Shown piece by piece: positions 1 to 12,530 of a stretch of DNA of 64,000 bases. This DNA comes from Berberis thunbergii. Lineage: Eukaryota; Streptophyta; Magnoliopsida; Ranunculales; Berberidaceae. Both the position numbers and the translations under genes were made by a program. The stretch's first letter is position 1, and every line of letters starts with the position of its first letter. The notes under the pieces are model-generated. The model was not told the origin of the DNA and made no database searches. It saw only the letters and a list, made by a program, of their open reading frames with translations. The DNA lies in assembly GCA_003290165.1 (NCBI GenBank), contig QNQO01000513.1, forward strand, positions 434,001-498,000, given 5' to 3'.

Positions 1-1650
1 CCTGAATTGACATCAGTTTATAAAGAAGAGTTTCATTAGAAACACTCATCTACCTACAAATATGTATGATTTGTCTTGAAACATATCTATAACATTGGAA
101 TATTGGAAAAGCTATAGTTGAAAATTACATTTTCGAACTTGTACATTTAAACGAGCTTTCGTTTTCACGAAAACACGCATTGTAAAGAGAAGAGATCGGC
201 TCAGCATGGTCCATAACAATATTGTACAAATTCCTTCCATTACGAATACATATTGTACAGATTCTTTTCCATTATGAATTCGGATAACACTTCCGAGATA
301 TACTTTAGTCTTTATCAATGGTGTTGGTGTCAATATACAAAATAATCAAAGAAAGAATAATTTTTATGAAAAATAATTGAGTACATATTCTGAACATTAG
401 TGATTATTTCAAAATTCTCTATTGCAAGCATAATAATATTGAAGCGAAAAATGATTATTATGTTGCGTTTGAATACATAATTACGCATTGGCATTGTTGA
501 TTACTCAACCATTAAATTTATCGGTCTCGTTTTCTATGAATTTAATTTATGCGCAAAAATAGCCTGTCTAGCTAATTTTATTTATCGGTATCGTTCATAT
601 AAAGTTTTCATTTCTTTTTCTTTTTTTTGAACTGATGGGATAAGTTATAAACTGTTTTATTCAAGTGGATGGATGGCCAAACATTCCGATTCCTGTTGAA
701 CAACAAGATGTTCGATTAGGGATGGCAACAATCTTATTCATTGTCGTACCGCACTCATCGATCCTCTATAAAACCTAAAATACTGTACGGAAATTGTCTA
801 CCTCTGATTTGGAACCTCTATAAAGGAGATCAGAGTGGTGTTTTTCTCCAATGGCCTCTTTTGATGCCATTAGGGTTCTTTACGACTGTTGCAAAGGGCT
901 TTTAGTCTTAAAGCTTCATGCTCCATAATCCAAAGAATGGCTTAGATTTGGTCACACTGATTCTCATTTAGGGTTCTTAATTAGCTTAACAATCTTGTCA
1001 GTCACGATAGGATTGACAAATAAAACTTTATATTGATATGTATTGGAACATTTTATTAGAATAATTTCATTATATATTCGAATGACTTGTCATATTTTAC
1101 TAATAAGGGTTTCTTATTTAGACCCAGGTGTGTTACATTTCGTATATAAGCCGATTCATATGCTCGAATAACCAATATTTTTACTCAAAGTATATATATA
1201 TATGGTTTTGGTTTCTAGCTTACAATTAAGTAGGAAAAGGACTGAGAAACCCAATGGGTTTGGCATTACTTATGTGCGAGTTTGGCGAAGTAATCTCTGT
1301 ATATTAGAAGTTGGGTTGAAAAAATATTTCCAATTTAAAATAGATACTAAATTAATTTATTACAAAAATAATTAAAAATACCTTTTAAAACTATTTAAAT
1401 CATCAGTAGGGGGTTAACTTGAGTTAGATAAACGATCCGGACTCTTATAGATAAACCCGAAAAGAATTAAAAAGTGTAAAGATCGATCATTAGAGAGACA
1501 TCAATACACCTGGTTGTTTCAGACTAACATGCAAACCAATAATTATTCTTAAAATTCCAAATCTAGAAGAGTTGGCCATCAGGGTTTGGATATATGTTGG
1601 GAGCAGTTAAAAACTTAATGATAATGAGTGAAAACAGGAAATCAGGTTTT
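1..1650. other. AT-rich intergenic DNA, no gene seen
   Basis: All six frames are broken, and no recognisable protein, RNA gene or clear terminal repeat was found. The sequence is AT-rich with short simple-sequence stretches such as the TA run near 1190. Confidence 0.6.
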
Positions 1651-2621
1651 GTAGGTGGGCATCCCATCCCGTGATCCCGATCTCATTCCGTTCCGTCCCG
1701 ATTTTTTCGGGTCTTAATGGGATTAAATAATTTCATCCTGATCCCGTCTCGTCCCGATCTAGAATGGGATGGGATGGGATGAAGATTTTCAATCCCGCCA
1801 ATCCTGTCCCGTCTCGAACTAATTTTTTAATATTAATTATTAATATTTTTATTTACTTATTTATTTATTTATTAAGAAATTTCCTAAGTTATATAAAAAC
1901 TAAATTACTTCTTGTGATGGTAAAGAACTTGAAAATAATTATCAAATGGAATTATTAATGTACACATTCTTTGCTTGCTTAAATCTGAATTCTTGGCACT
2001 TTTTAAATAGCAGGTCTTGACGAAACTTCTTGATCATTGTAAGATTTGTCCCTCCTTTGTCATGTTTATCCTGTTTCAAACCAATGAAATATTTTGTTTT
2101 CATTAACTAAAAGGTATAGGAAGACGGTATCTGAATTTTATGTTGTTGTCCATGAAGCATAGACAACAAAAAAAATGGCATCTGAAGTTTTCTTGGCACC
2201 ATTTTCATGAACCAAGCAGGTCCTATAGATTCAAATTATCAAATGAAGAAGGCCCAATTGCTCATTGAACAGATAATCTAGTCTCAAATCACAAAAAGAT
2301 CATTAACATGATACAAAGTATGTTTTGAAATTTCCTTCATACACCTTTTTTAAAAGGATATGTGTATCTTGTGTTATCTGAAAAACCTTTTGTTCAAAGT
2401 TGAAGGATGCTCTAACTTCCCGTCCTAGCAGTCCAGTAGTTTCAGGCTTCTATTTGATATGTCCATATTAGCACGTTGATCTCGTCCCGTCCCGAACCCA
2501 TTTGGGATGGGACGAGGTCGGGATGAAGTTTTTCCCATCCCGTCCTGTCCCGATCCCGTATGAACGGGATGGGATAGGGATGGATATATCTCGTCCCATC
2601 CCGTCCCGTGCCCACCCCTAT
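1651..2621. mobile_element. hAT-like non-autonomous transposon (~970 bp)
   Basis: The left end reads TAGGTGGGCATCCCATCCC. The right end, read on the - strand, is TAGGGGTGGGCACGGGACGG, giving an imperfect terminal inverted repeat of the TAGGGGTGGGCA type common in plant hAT elements. Both subterminal zones are packed with short GGGAT/CCCGTC repeats, probably transposase-binding sites. The middle is AT-rich with no transposase. The flanking 8-bp duplication is only partly recognisable, so the element is old or the exact edges are off by a few bases. Confidence 0.6.
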
Positions 2622-2759
2622 GTTCTGCAATCAGATTATTAGAGGAGTTTTTACAACCTTGAGATACACATAAATATTTTGGCGATTTCATCATTTGTTC
2701 AATATCACAGCACATCACCTTGGTTGCAAAACAGGGTTGCAGAAACCTGGTTTCCTAGC
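2622..2759. repeat. Partial copy of the 10.4-kb MITE family
   Basis: The segment from about 2636 to 2759 matches the right half of the MITE at 10426-10600, sharing TTTTTACAA, TTGAGATACACATAAA, GATTTCATCATT and the end TGGTTTCCTAGC. Its left half is missing, and the hAT-like element lies directly before it, which suggests that the hAT-like element inserted into or next to an older MITE copy. Confidence 0.55.
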
Positions 2760-3040
2760 ATTTTTTAATAGAGCTATTAAGTGCATATATGGTATGGTCT
2801 TCTGATCTTCACATGGCCATGTTGGGGGTTATATAATTTTCACACTTTTTTTTTGGAACTTTTGATGCTCACAGAATGAATATCTCATCATTATTATTGT
2901 CATTCGTAAAATTCGGATAAAGGAGGAGGGTTTCCTCGACAATAAGAAAAGCTCGTTATCATCTGTATCTGCAGGCATCACGTGGCCATCACATTGTAAT
3001 ACTGTTCTATTTATGTACCACCCGAAATTCTAGCTGGCCT

Positions 3041-3187
3041 GGGAAAAAACAGCGAGGTTACTGCTTGGGGGCGAATTTACACTTTTGCCCCCCCTCTTTA
3101 ACAACCTTTTGGAAAAGGTGTTTAAAAAGGGGTGAGGGGGGCAAAAGTGTAAAATCCCCCCCCAGGCAGCAACCTCGCTCGTTTCCC
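3041..3187. mobile_element. Palindromic MITE (foldback, ~147 bp)
   Basis: The left arm (GCGAGGTTACTGCTTGGGGG, then TTTACACTTTTGCCCCCC) is complementary to the right arm (GGGGGGCAAAAGTGTAAAA, then GCAGCAACCTCGCTCG), with a loop of a few tens of bases. The whole segment can fold into one hairpin. No coding capacity. The superfamily is uncertain because no clear target-site duplication was identified. Confidence 0.7.
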
Positions 3188-3289
3188 ATGCCAGGAAGAA
3201 TTACTCATGTACCACATCTTCCAAATAATTTGTTCAAACAGTTTAATCTTCACCCTATTATATAGGTTGCCAAGACTTGCACATCATCC

Positions 3290-3900
3290 GCGCCATCTAA
3301 GGTTTTCACGAGGTGAGATTCATGTAAAACAAATTGCCAGATACAAATTTTTTAGTGTTACAAATGTTGAAATGCGAAGTTAACAAACAAATACAATCAA
3401 TACCGAAAACAAACAATTTACGTGGTTCGACAATTTACCTGGGCAAAGAGAACAACTTTACTAGTAAGATCGAAAAAAAAAATACAACTGAAGAAAACTA
3501 CATAACGTAATTGACATTACACATACACAACTCACAGGGAAGAACCCTAACTCCTCACACACTCACAAAGCTCACCAAAGGGAAGGACGATTGGATTTGT
3601 GGAAATCCTCTTCTGTTTTTTTTTTTTTTAAATTGGATTTGAATGGTGTATTTTTGTGGCTTTTGTAGTGATGGAATCGTAGAGTTGAGGTGATTGGATT
3701 TGTTCAATCACATAGTTGCACCAAATACAGGGTTTCTACCTGCCACGATTCTCCAGGGCTCTAAGTCAATAACATCCTTTTATTGTAGCATACAACAAAG
3801 GGTTAGAGAAGATAGTTTTCTCCATGAAAGAGCTATGGATTTGCTGCTGAAAACTTTTATGTCAATTTGATCACCTATGAAGTGTTTTATATGCATCGAC
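3290..3900. repeat. Possible retrotransposon LTR remnant
   Basis: The phrase TTTACGTGGTTCGACAATTT near 3418 resembles a motif found in many plant copia-type LTRs (ACGTGGTTCG). It is followed by a simple A-rich stretch and CTCACACACTCACAAAGCTC. No matching second LTR, primer site or coding region was found, so this would be a solo or truncated remnant. The call rests on motif memory only. Confidence 0.3.
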
Positions 3901-5458
3901 AAAACATGAGCACCAGTCCACAATGTAATGTAAATACATAATTAAACAAATGGATTATATCTTGAGATCTACATGGAGAGATCATTCAATGGTATGGATT
4001 TGCACACTTGTGTTCATTAGGACTGGATAACCAAATTGTAGTTTCCACCTTCCTAATCAATTACTTTTAAGAAAAACCCACCATTTAATTAGGCAGTTAT
4101 AGGCTTATAGCTGATATAAGATCATATATAGCTTTCAGTTAATGAAATTTCTTCACCAATTTGAACTTTTATCTTCAATTATTTTGTGAAACAAAAAGTG
4201 GTCTTACACTAACTTAGCTAATGGGATCTTAAATAATGAAAATAGCCAACCTTGTGCGTTGTTGGTAGCACCAGGTGTCAAATTCCTCGAATCGACATAA
4301 TCACAAAGGACTTTAACAAAAAAAAAATCTAATTAAAAATCTGTTTAACCATTAATGGTATTGATCATTGAAAAGAGAATTCAAAGTGCAAAGATACTCT
4401 TGTTTGTTCCTCCATGGTTGTTGGGTACTTAAAGAAGGGGGAATTAGATACTCAATGTCTATCAATAGATGGTAATCATTTTGTGATTAAGTGATACAAG
4501 AATTCAATGGTCATACCATACTTGGGCAAAATATTTAAGCATTTTATGTTTGTATCATTTCATAGTATAAAGATATTCTTTGTGTTTTCTTGTTCATCCA
4601 ATTAAAAAATATTGGTCAATGTGGTACCAACTAAGTTGTAGGTCTGTGGCGGATGGAATTACAGGTTCATGGTTCAAATTATACTTGCAACATTGGAAGT
4701 GGAAGGGGTTAAGTGATTAAAAATAATACTAAAAATATATATAGAAAATCGAAATTACCTCCTTTGATACAATAATAAAATAGTTACTCTTTGCTAACCA
4801 GAACTAGGTACACTAAGGTAAAGTTGAATATGAAACCCGGTCCTTTGACATCCCTATATATGACTGACCAAGGGATGAGATTTCACGAAATTTCACCGAT
4901 AATTTCATTTTTTTGAATTCTGAAAAGAAAAATGGCGAAACGTAAATTTAATTTTTTTAAGGGTTTTTTTTTTCAAGGTTTTAAGGTTGTAAATTTTGAA
5001 GTTTTTCTAATTATCATTTCTTCTAATTAATTATTGATTTTTGAAATCATCTCCCTGATTTTCTAATTATCATTTCTTGTAATTGCATACTGATTTTTTA
5101 AATCACCCTCTAATTTTTTAATTACATATAGATTTCATATTTCTTTTATTTCTTGGTATTTAGGCTTCATTTAATGTGTTTAATAGATTTATTTACTTGC
5201 ATCTTATTTTTTTTTCACATTTTTCATACACCCTTGAAATTCATTATATTTCATATATTCTCAAAATTCTGACATTTTTTCTTTACACACCGAAAATATT
5301 TTTTAAAATTAAGAGACTGAAATTAACTTAATAAATGAAATCACAATCCTTGTGACTAACTGATGCAATCTTGTAAATTCAACAATCGCTTGTGAAATTG
5401 ACATTTACGGTAACTATGATGAATGCGATAATAAGCTTGTACAGTTGTGAGTATAAGA
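3901..5458. other. AT-rich intergenic DNA, nothing recognised
   Basis: No open frame of interest, no clear terminal repeats and no RNA gene were seen in this stretch. Confidence 0.5.
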
Positions 5459-5872
5459 TGGTGTTTGTTTTTTCTTCTGAATGGAGTCAAAGACTTAATA
5501 AGAAGTGAACCACCTTATTTTAGAGTGTTTGTTTTTAGTTCTGATCAGAAGTTAATTTACGAGATCGTATTACAAACAAAATATTAGTAAGAAATTTAGT
5601 TTGATAATTTTTTTAAATATACTTCATCATATTTTGATACTCTTGTAATGAAAGTTATTGTAACAATATTTATTTTCAAAGATTTGAATAATTATTGAGT
5701 ATGATTTTAAGCACAATATTTATGTCATAAATTTTTCCAGCTTGGTGGGACAAAATTATCAAATAGATCACATTCAGCATCTAAAAACAAACACTTTTTT
5801 TTAATTTTACAACTTCTAATCAGCAGCACATTGAAGTTAACTTCTAAGCATTTAAAAAAACAAACGCCCCCT
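5459..5872. mobile_element. Probable MITE with ends of GGCGTTTGTTTTT type
   Basis: The left end reads GGTGTTTGTTTTTTCTTCTGA and the right end, on the - strand, AGGGGGCGTTTGTTTTT followed by TTAGAAGTTAAC. The ends are inverted relative to each other, and the interior is non-coding and AT-rich. This end type is common in plant hAT-like MITEs. The arms are imperfect, so this is an old copy. Confidence 0.5.
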
Positions 5873-6219
5873 AAATTTAATGTATTATTTAAGTTTTCTT
5901 AATGTTGTTAAGGGGGTTTTTGGCACTGAATCAAACAAGAGCAATATTCCTTAATGATAGAAGAATTAGAATTCTAAGTAAAGGGTCTGTAATGTTGTAC
6001 TGTTGAGTTGTTTTTTCTTTAGCAATAGAATGGGTTCTAAGTTTGATTTAAATACAATTAGCTTAAGACAAATTAAAGAATTAGTGATAGGGAACCTTAT
6101 ACTCAATTTCAGCAAGGATGGAGGAGAGTGCATACACGTGAGATTGTTTTAAATCACTCTTAATTATTTTAGTCCAACAATTAAACCTATATATAACCCT
6201 CTAATAAGAACCCTAAGAG

Positions 6220-6483
6220 ATGCAGAGAAAAGCCATACTCACTGCCAACCCATCTTCTCTACAAGTGCTCTCAATCTTTGCTGTCCTTGTATTGTATAGT
6301 GTTAGGTTTCAAAGAGTGACATATCATTTGCTTCATAATGAAGGTATGAACAAAATTTGGTTTCTTGATTACATACTTCATTTTTTGTTTTTGGCATCTA
6401 TTGGTTACAATACAATTCATGTCATGATCTTATATCTTTTTTTTTGTTTTTTTTTAAGATATTTATTTACGTGTTGTGTTTGA
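6220..6483 (+). CDS. Doubtful small hydrophobic ORF
   Basis: An 87-codon frame begins MQRKAILTANPS and continues into a hydrophobic stretch (LQVLSIFAVLVLYS) that could be a signal anchor. A TATA-like CTATATATAA lies about 30 bases before the ATG, and a possible splice donor (AAG|GTATGA) follows HLLHNEG at about residue 42. No family is recognised. It may be a first exon, a gene relic or chance; the later part of the frame looks like intron. Confidence 0.2.
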   Translation: MQRKAILTANPSSLQVLSIFAVLVLYSVRFQRVTYHLLHNEGMNKIWFLDYILHFLFLASIGYNTIHVMILYLFFCFFLRYLFTCCV

Positions 6484-7190
6484 CATTTTTTTCTTTACAT
6501 TGGGTTTGAAAGTGAGAGGACTATAGAAAGAGATGTAACGCCTTTTTGAATGCTTTATTGATCGACTTGATTATTATGTGTATCTTCCATAGTTTAGTTT
6601 GAAATGTGGGGGATAGTCGGATAGGGTTTTGATTCCTAAATTTGGAGGGAAACAAAATCTATCTCCGATTTGTTGTATTACTAGTGGATATTTTGAGTTA
6701 GGTCGTATAGTTACTCGAGTATGTATCATATGTACTCGGGTCTAGGTATTTATTATTTTGGTCTAGAAAAAAAATATTAAATAGGAATAGCGGAGAAAAC
6801 AACCGACCATCTTTTAGGGTAAAATTTTACGTTATGATCATGATTTTTGCTTTCGAGTAAGGTAATCTCTTCAGTTCTAAAAATACCTAACATGTTGACC
6901 AATCTAAACCAACATAACCATGAATTCATGAAGCAAAATGCAAAAACCAAATTTGTTACCTTCTTTTCCATGATAGAACGAATTGAATGTTGTTAGATGG
7001 CAATTATGAAGATTTCTATTTAGTTTTCGCCATCCAAAAATCATTTTCGGGATTCGTAAAAACAGTTCTTAATGAAGATCCAACTATAGTTGTTGTCCCA
7101 ACCCTTCCCTTGTGATGTTTATGAAGTCAAAATTTGATATCAAGGATTAGAAAAGTCTTTGACACCTCATTAGTTTCCAGTCATCACATA
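6484..7190. other. Upstream intergenic region of the first AAP gene
   Basis: No gene is supported here. The last few hundred bases before the TATA box at 7194 should hold the promoter-proximal elements of the downstream permease gene, but no specific factor site was distinguished. Confidence 0.4.
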
Positions 7191-7193
7191 CCC

Positions 7194-7200
7194 TATAAAT
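7194..7200 (+). promoter_or_regulatory. TATA box of the + strand AAP gene
   Basis: CCCTATAAATACCCC is a strong plant TATA context. It is shared with the promoter of the inverted copy on the - strand (16163-16169), where the same TATAAATACCCCTC phrase occurs about 400 bases before the ATG. The region to the ATG at 7613 would be a 5' leader of about 390 bases, rich in CT repeats (near 7270). It may contain an intron and carries a four-codon upstream reading frame at 7338-7352. Confidence 0.65.
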
Positions 7201-7612
7201 ACCCCTCCCATTAGACTCACATTAATTCACTCTTTCTCCAAGAATCAATAATTTCACAGTCACCAACTCCCTCTCTCTCTTTCTCCTCAAGCTTCTCCTC
7301 CTGTGTAGCCAATAGGATTTCCTTACTTGCTTTGGTCATGCAGGTTACATAACTGAGTATACACCAACATTTCAGGGCCTGTTTTTGGGTCTCTGTGTTT
7401 TGAGTAGTGTGTCAGTGTACTTGACAAAACAAGTAAAAAAGGTGTGAGACTCCTTGTTCAATTTAACCAAATCAAAGTGTACTCATTAATATTTCTACCC
7501 ACCACTCTCTCCAAACTCCCTCTTTAATATATATTGTGTTGTGCTTGTATTTGTTCTCTAAAACAAGTAGCAAGTTCATTTGTCTAAAGAACCATTTTTG
7601 GTTTCTTAAAAG

Positions 7613-9449
7613 ATGGGTGAGAACATTGCCACAAAGAATCAGCAACACTATCACCACCAGATTGTGCTTGATGTCCCTCAAGCTGGTTCCAAGTGCTATG
7701 ATGATGATGGCCGTCTCAAAAGAACTGGTACTAATCTCCTCTGTTTCCCCTGTTTTTTTTTTCCTCTGTTTGCTCTGTTTTTTTAATACTCAAACATGTT
7801 GTTTATGAAACAGGGAATGTTTGGACTGCAAGTTCACACATAATAACAGCAGTAATTGGATCTGGGGTTCTCTCTTTAGCTTACGCAATAGCTCAACTGG
7901 GATGGATTGCTGGACCAGTCATTATGTTCCTCTTCTCCTTTGTGATTTACTACACTTCTTCTCTCCTCAGTGACTGTTACAGGTCAGGGGACTCTGTCAC
8001 TGGCAAGAGGAATTACACATACATGGATGCTGTTAGATCCAACTTGGGTGGATTTAAGGTTAAGATTTGTGGGTTTATTCAGTACTTGAACTTGTTTGGC
8101 GTCGCCATTGGATACACCATTGCTGCTTCTATAAGTATGCTGTAAGTTCAATTTCAGCTGAAAAAGAGTACTCGTGATTCTTTAAATTGGTGTATTACTG
8201 TTGTTTACTTATCTTTGGTTTAATTGTCAATGACACAGGGCAATTAAAAGATCGAATTGTTTCCACGAAAGCCATCAAAAGAACCCGTGCCACCTATCGA
8301 GCAATCCATACATGATCGTGTTTGGTGTTTCAGAAATTATTTTCTCTCAAATTCCAGATTTCGATCAAATTTCATGGCTTTCAATGGTGGCTGCTGTTAT
8401 GTCCTTCACTTATTCCTCAATTGGCCTTGGCCTTGGAGTTTATTATGTTGCAGGTACAATTTAGAGATGATTAGAACAAACACACTTTTATATAGTTTTA
8501 ATGACCATATAATTTATAAATACTGTTTTTTATATATTTCCGAGCTAAACATTAATTTACTTTGATCAGAGAATGGGAAAATCAAAGGAAGCTTGACTGG
8601 AATCAGAATCGGTGCGGTTACTCAGACTCAAAAAATCTGGAGAAGTTTCCAAGCACTTGGAGACATCGCGTTTGCCTACTCCTACTCAGTCATCTTGATC
8701 GAAATTCAGGTAAATTTTGAACTAAAAAATCAGTAGTTTTATTTTACCCTAATATTGGAATACAACAACTAAATATATGTTATTTTGACATACAGGATAC
8801 ACTCAAGTCTCCTCCAGCCGAAACGAAAACCATGAAGAAAGCAACATTGATTAGTGTTATTACGACAACAATCTTCTACATGCTTTGTGGTTGCATGGGC
8901 TACGCAGCATTCGGTGATGCTTCACCAGGAAACCTTCTCACCGGTTTCGGATTCTACAACCCGTTCTGGCTACTTGACATTGCTAATGCTGCCATAGTAA
9001 TCCATTTGGTTGGAGCATACCAAGTTTACTGCCAACCCTTATTTGCCTTCATTGAGAAATGGGCTGCTGAGCAATGGCCTAAGAGCCAATTCATCACCAA
9101 AGAGATCAAAGTACCAATCCCCGGCTCGCGCCCATTCAGCCTAAACATGTTCCGTCTGGTGTGGCGAACTGCCTTTGTAATCCTGACCACTGTCATAGCA
9201 ATGCTTCTCCCATTCTTCAACGACGTTGTTGGACTCCTTGGTGCTTTGGGATTCTGGCCTCTCACCGTTTACTTCCCAGTTGAGATGTACATTGCACAAA
9301 AGCAGATCCCCAAATGGAGCACTAGATGGCTTTGCCTACAAACACTCAGTCTAGCTTGTCTAATAATCTCAGTTGCCGCTGCTGCTGGTTCGATTGCTGG
9401 TGTTGTTCTAGATCTTAAGGTTTATAAACCGTTCAAGACAACTTACTAA
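7613..9449 (+). CDS. AAP: Amino acid permease, AAP family (AAP2/3/4-like)
   Basis: A plasma-membrane proton-coupled transporter of neutral and acidic amino acids, probably for phloem or root amino acid import. Five exons with GT/AG borders join in frame: 7613-7727, 7814-8141, 8239-8453, 8570-8709 and 8796-9449, giving 483 aa, the usual AAP length. Family signatures include GNVWTASSHIITAVIGSGVL in the first membrane helix, KRNYTYMDAVRSNLGG, AIKRSNCFH, NPYMIVFGVSEI, SQIPDFDQ, IWRSFQALGDIAFAYSYS, FYMLCGCMGYAAFGD, LVGAYQVYCQPLFAF, PFFNDVVGLLGALGFWPL and YFPVEMYIAQ. The start is the first ATG after the leader and gives the short polar N-terminus expected. No lesion is seen. The inverted neighbour at 13922-15762 is a close paralogue. 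The exact AAP number cannot be fixed; the match to the AAP2/3/4 group is from family memory. Confidence 0.95.
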
Positions 9450-10425
9450 TCCAGTACATAGTAAAACTTTGTCGCTCTGGTTAATCAAGATTAACTATAT
9501 GATTCTAAGTGAAAGGAAGAACCTACCATATCATCAAATGTTCGTAACAACCTTAATTGGTTTTGTTGTTGTTTCTTGTTTTTAAGCAATGGATCATATA
9601 TTTATGTGCATAGAAATCAAATGTCAAACATGTAAGAATAACGTCCTTACTCCTAACCTAAGTCTTCAGTTTACACTTCCTATTCATATAGGGAGAATGC
9701 AAACAATGTTAGGGATTAATTGCATCTTTGGATTTCTCTATGAATAGAGAATCCTGTTGGATGGTCTTTCAAGATTTGTGCAAGAGCACCACTGCAATAT
9801 CTAAGACAGCTAAAAAAAATCTAATATCATCCTTAAATCCTAATAACTTCTATAACGAAACACTGGAAAATCATACTCGCAAGTTGTGAACTACTCATTA
9901 TCATAGCTTCAGGTATCAAATTACAGCTTACGGTAAATCTTAAACAAGTGGGCAAAATCTTGTGTAGGTTTATGAATGTACATTGTTTTTTCCTCCCATG
10001 AAAACATTTCCTATGCAAGGAGTGGGAGTTATTTTTGCTCCTTGATTGAAAAATATACATATAAATAACAATTTTTGAAAGTAACTCCATGTAAATCATA
10101 GAAAAACTTCAAGATTTTCCTGATCAAATATTTCCATAAAAGTTTTCAAACACTAACAAACTTTTCCATAAAAAAATTCCAAACACAACTAAACTTTTTC
10201 AAACTTTAATGTCTACATATAATCAACACTTCTTTTCCAACAAAACCAAACACAAATTGAGTTTCATAGCTCATTAATTATATCTTGTGTGAGATGTTCA
10301 AATACCTATTTAATAATCATATGAGGATGAAAATCACTCTAATTTTTTGTGGAAATTAAGCCGAGTAGGCCGGGTTTGGCTAAATCCTCACCCAACTTCT
10401 TATCTGATATATAGTCATGGGTGAG
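9450..10425. other. 3' flank of the first AAP gene, then non-coding DNA
   Basis: The first 200 bases or so should be 3' untranslated sequence. Beyond this nothing coding is supported. Near 10130-10250 the phrases AAACTTTTCCATAAAA and CAAACACAA recur in short imperfect repeats. Confidence 0.45.
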
Positions 10426-10600
10426 GCTAGGAAACCATGTTTTGTAAACATGTTTCGTAACCATGATGATGTGGCATCGTTAAAGGAGTTTTTTACAATT
10501 TTGAGATACACATAAAATCTTCGGAGATTTCATCATTCTTTCCAGATCATGACACGTCATCCTGGTTGCAAAACATGTTTACAAAACATGGTTTCCTAGC
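10426..10600. mobile_element. MITE with GCTAGGAAACCATG ends (175 bp)
   Basis: The left end GCTAGGAAACCATGTTTTGT is the reverse complement of the right end ACAAAACATGGTTTCCTAGC. The next inner blocks (AAACATG and GATGATGTGGCA / TGACACGTCATC) are also roughly inverted. The right half recurs at 2636-2759. No coding content. Confidence 0.75.
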
Positions 10601-11988
10601 ATTTATCATCATAGCCAATATTATTATACATGGAGAGAATTCATTGATCATGACTACTCAATTAAATGGACCACATAATGAACTTTTCAAGTTTTGGAAT
10701 ACTCAATAATTCAACAAATTTTTGCCTTGCAAGTTTTAGAGTATGGTTTTTATGACATTTCAAGAAATTATTTTGTAGTTTTGGCTTCTACCATTGAACA
10801 AGCCATCTACAAAAGAGAAAACAAATTGGCCAAAGAAATAGCAGTTCCATTGTTAAACAATCAGCAGCCAATTAACCATTAAAAACATCAAAAATATATA
10901 TACATACATTTCTCGTCCGTCCTTTATATCACCAAATCTCCCTGCTATTAGTGAAATCCCAACCCATGGTCCAATAATATCAATAAAAATGTTCGACTGA
11001 CATTAGTGAAGTTCGAAGCTGAAACCTTAAATGATAACTTATAAAAATGTTTTTCTGTATATCTTTAGCATATGGGCTAGTGATGTCCTTTTAGTGGTTT
11101 TGGTGGTGGTGGTGGTGGTTGCTGTGATGACGTTAAGCCGGATATTTTTTACACATCATGATATGGTCACGTCGGCAGATCTCAGTTCTTATATGGCAGG
11201 CGATATATCCCCATCGATCCTAACTGATGTAGCAAGCGGATCGATCTTTCTACGTTGTTTCTTCTAGCTAGGGTTTGTGTGTGTTCTAGAGTTTTTTTTG
11301 TATGTGTGTGAGTGGGTTTGTTGACCTATGGTAGTGGGGTGCCATATTCATCTTGACAAGAAAGGTGGTGTTCTTAGTCTTAATTAACTGATAAACTTAT
11401 TGGATGAATCTCTCCAAGATTCTAAAGGGATTGATTGGTTTTCTTTCACGAGTGTAAAAAGAAGATCTTATCTAGTTAATAGATTCCCTTGGTAAAGTTG
11501 GCAAATGGTGGTGGAAAAGGGATAAAGGGGTGGAAATATTTTACTCATTACATTTTTTTTTCCTTGAGTATTGTAAGGACATGTGTCATATTAAGTATAT
11601 GATATTTTGATCATTGAAAAGTTTTCTTGTGACCACATGTTCCTAGAAATATCTGCCATATTGGTCTATATAATGGTATGATCACAATAATAAGTGATGA
11701 TTAGGGTTTGAAAAACATGCAGCGCAGCAGTTACAACAGGACTTATGTCCCAGTCTGATGATGTTGGTGTTTATAGAGTGTGACCACTAAACAGGGCACA
11801 TGGTTATCTTCACGTGCTCATGTTGAACTTTAATTATTGGTTCCTTCATCAACTTATAATAAGTATTCAGAAATATATAAAATAAGATCTAAGTCATCCC
11901 TAAAAAGTTGCAGTCATTCAAACATTTCAGCTAAAGAATGAGACCTTTCAGAGGAGTTATGCAACAGAGATCATTAGCAGTACATTAA
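10601..11988. other. Intergenic DNA, no gene supported
   Basis: Several 60-80 codon frames occur but none shows a recognisable domain. A GGT trinucleotide run (GGTGGTGGTGGTGGT) lies near 11101-11120. Nothing else was identified. Confidence 0.5.
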
Positions 11989-12286
11989 ATTGATATTTTT
12001 GTAATAATTTAAGAAATAGTTACACTTTTGAGTCATAACAATTTATAAAATAATTTTATACATTTTTACAAATAAAGTGATTCAATAATTGTATCACTAC
12101 AAATAGTATGGGCTTACAAGTGATGTTATTCATGGTGATGTAATTTATTGTATCATTTTTTTTGTGTAGTTATTTTTCATTTTATTGACTAAATTTAGTT
12201 TTTACTTGAAATTATTTGATGAATTGTAATAGTTCAAAATTGTTACTGTTTTTAAGTTATTACAAATATGCAAATTTGGTGTAGTG
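11989..12286. mobile_element. CACTA-like MITE, 5'-truncated copy
   Basis: This copy aligns with the element at 21541-21880 through shared blocks (AAATAAAGTGATT, ATTCATGGTGAT, TTATTTTTCATTTT, GTTCAAAATTGTTACTGTTT) and ends TTTGGTGTAGTG, whose complement is CACTACACCAAA. The left terminal repeat is missing, so the copy is incomplete. It directly abuts a hairpin-type element. Confidence 0.65.
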
Positions 12287-12288
12287 TA

Positions 12289-12416
12289 GGCGGCGAGGAA
12301 ACGGGGGAGAGAAGGGGGTGTGATCACTCATCTTTCTCGAGATTCGTGAAGGCACATATCTCGAGGGGATGAACTGTCACAACCCCTCCCTTGCCCCTTT
12401 CCTCACCATTTAGAAT
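12289..12416. repeat. Diverged copy of the CTCGAG hairpin MITE family
   Basis: Inverted arms start GGCGAGGAAACGGGGGAGAG and end CCTTTCCTCACCATTTAGAAT, with a centre of CTCGAG-flanked loop sequence as in the 22232-22420 element. The arms are more diverged. A further fragment of the same flavour (GAGCGAGGGAGG ... CTCCTCGAGATGAG) follows at about 12475-12530. Confidence 0.5.
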
Positions 12417-12530
12417 TAGCGAATGTAATAATTAAGTGGACTCTGGTAATTGTCTAGTTTATGAGGACTTCTAGGGAGCGAGGGAGGCCACCCACTGCCC
12501 ACTCTCCTCGAGATGAGTCGCTCCTTAGAA

